The position numbers and the translations under genes were made by a program. This document shows positions 63,773 to 64,000 of a stretch of 64,000 nt of DNA, one piece after another. Position 1 is the stretch's first letter; every line of letters starts with the position of its first letter. The notes below the pieces were generated by a model, which did no database searches, was not told the origin of the DNA, and saw only the letters and a list, made by a program, of their open reading frames with translations. Source of the DNA: Achromobacter mucicolens. Its GTDB lineage: Bacteria > Pseudomonadota > Gammaproteobacteria > Burkholderiales > Burkholderiaceae_B. The stretch is from NCBI RefSeq assembly GCF_902859725.1, contig NZ_CADIJP010000001.1:124001-188000 (forward strand), in the 5' to 3' direction.

Positions 63773-64000
63773 TCAGCCCGCCTGCAGGCGCGCGACGAAG
63801 GCCGCGCCGGCTTCGCGCGTGCCCAGGTTGCCGCCCACGTCCCGCGTGCATTCCTTCGCGAGGATGGTGTCGGCGATGGTGGCCTCGATGGCGGCGGCGG
63901 CCTGCAGGAAGGCCTGGTTGCCGGTCTTTTGGCCGTGCCAGTTCAAGAGCATCGCGCCCGACAGGATCAGCGAGATCGGGTTGGCGATGTTCTGGCCGGC
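63773..64000 (-). CDS. Isocitrate/isopropylmalate dehydrogenase-family enzyme, C-terminal part
   Basis: The frame is open to the window edge and encodes the last 75 residues, beginning AGQNIANPISLILSGAMLLN and ending GGNLGTREAGAAFVARLQAG. The IANP-S-LILSGAMLL helix is the conserved C-terminal element of decarboxylating beta-hydroxyacid dehydrogenases (isocitrate, isopropylmalate and tartrate dehydrogenases). The start lies outside. It is two bases upstream of the amidohydrolase, so they are one operon; a tartrate- or malate-like substrate fits the context. Confidence 0.8.
   Translation of the reverse strand, partial: AGQNIANPISLILSGAMLLNWHGQKTGNQAFLQAAAAIEATIADTILAKECTRDVGGNLGTREAGAAFVARLQAG

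Overview
The window looks like a chromosomal segment of a high-G+C betaproteobacterium of the Achromobacter/Bordetella group (Alcaligenaceae). Three things point there: five Bug/TctC-type periplasmic solute-binding proteins without their TctA/TctB membrane partners, five LysR regulators next to small catabolic operons, and housekeeping blocks (htpG, ffh with a CcsA-like gene and ampD, trmB-pip-thiS). This is inference from gene content and protein resemblance; no database search was run.

Layout. 0-5 kb: the tail of an autotransporter, a LysR-EamA pair, and a divergent Bug-galB-galC operon for the lower gallate/protocatechuate 4,5-cleavage route. 4.9-6.5 kb: a Nal1-like serine protease with a separate small companion. 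7-10.6 kb: an iron-regulated TonB receptor, a PepSY membrane protein and a 70-aa membrane peptide behind a Fur-box-like site. 10.6-13.2 kb: a HAD hydrolase, an exported protein resembling one RND-pump subdomain, and a truncated LamG gene. 13.2-16.76 kb: a low-G+C island (two-gene restriction-modification system plus a decayed tyrosine integrase) against a tRNA-Leu gene. 17-24.3 kb: purine permease, htpG, hipBA with four phased operators, an MFS exporter, and higBA.

24.6-29.9 kb: a D-galactonate operon dgoK-dgoA-dgoD-dgoT under a divergent IclR regulator; dgoT carries a one-base frameshift. 30-32.2 kb: a soluble hybrid histidine kinase. 32.4-41.1 kb: a LysR gene divergent from an uncharacterised catabolic operon (aldehyde dehydrogenase, epimerase/dehydratase, Bug, RraA-like lyase, NAD-linked and FAD-linked 2-hydroxyacid dehydrogenases, second Bug). 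41.1-48.1 kb: GST, AmpD, PP0621-like, CcsA-like, ffh, Kbp/LysM, thiS, pip, trmB. 48.2-52.4 kb: LysR, class III CoA-transferase, HMG-CoA-lyase-type enzyme and a Bug lacking an internal segment. Then come tRNA-Gly, a VOC protein, an SDR with divergent LysR, two unknown proteins and an ABC exporter.

58.6-64 kb: a minus-strand catabolic block with an isocitrate/isopropylmalate-dehydrogenase-like enzyme (cut by the window end), amidohydrolase, LysR, Bug, enolase-superfamily enzyme and 2-hydroxyacid dehydrogenase. Overall the segment is a mosaic of small 'regulator + Bug + two to five enzymes' modules for organic and sugar acids, set among core genes and one R-M island. Four-base start/stop overlaps recur inside the operons.
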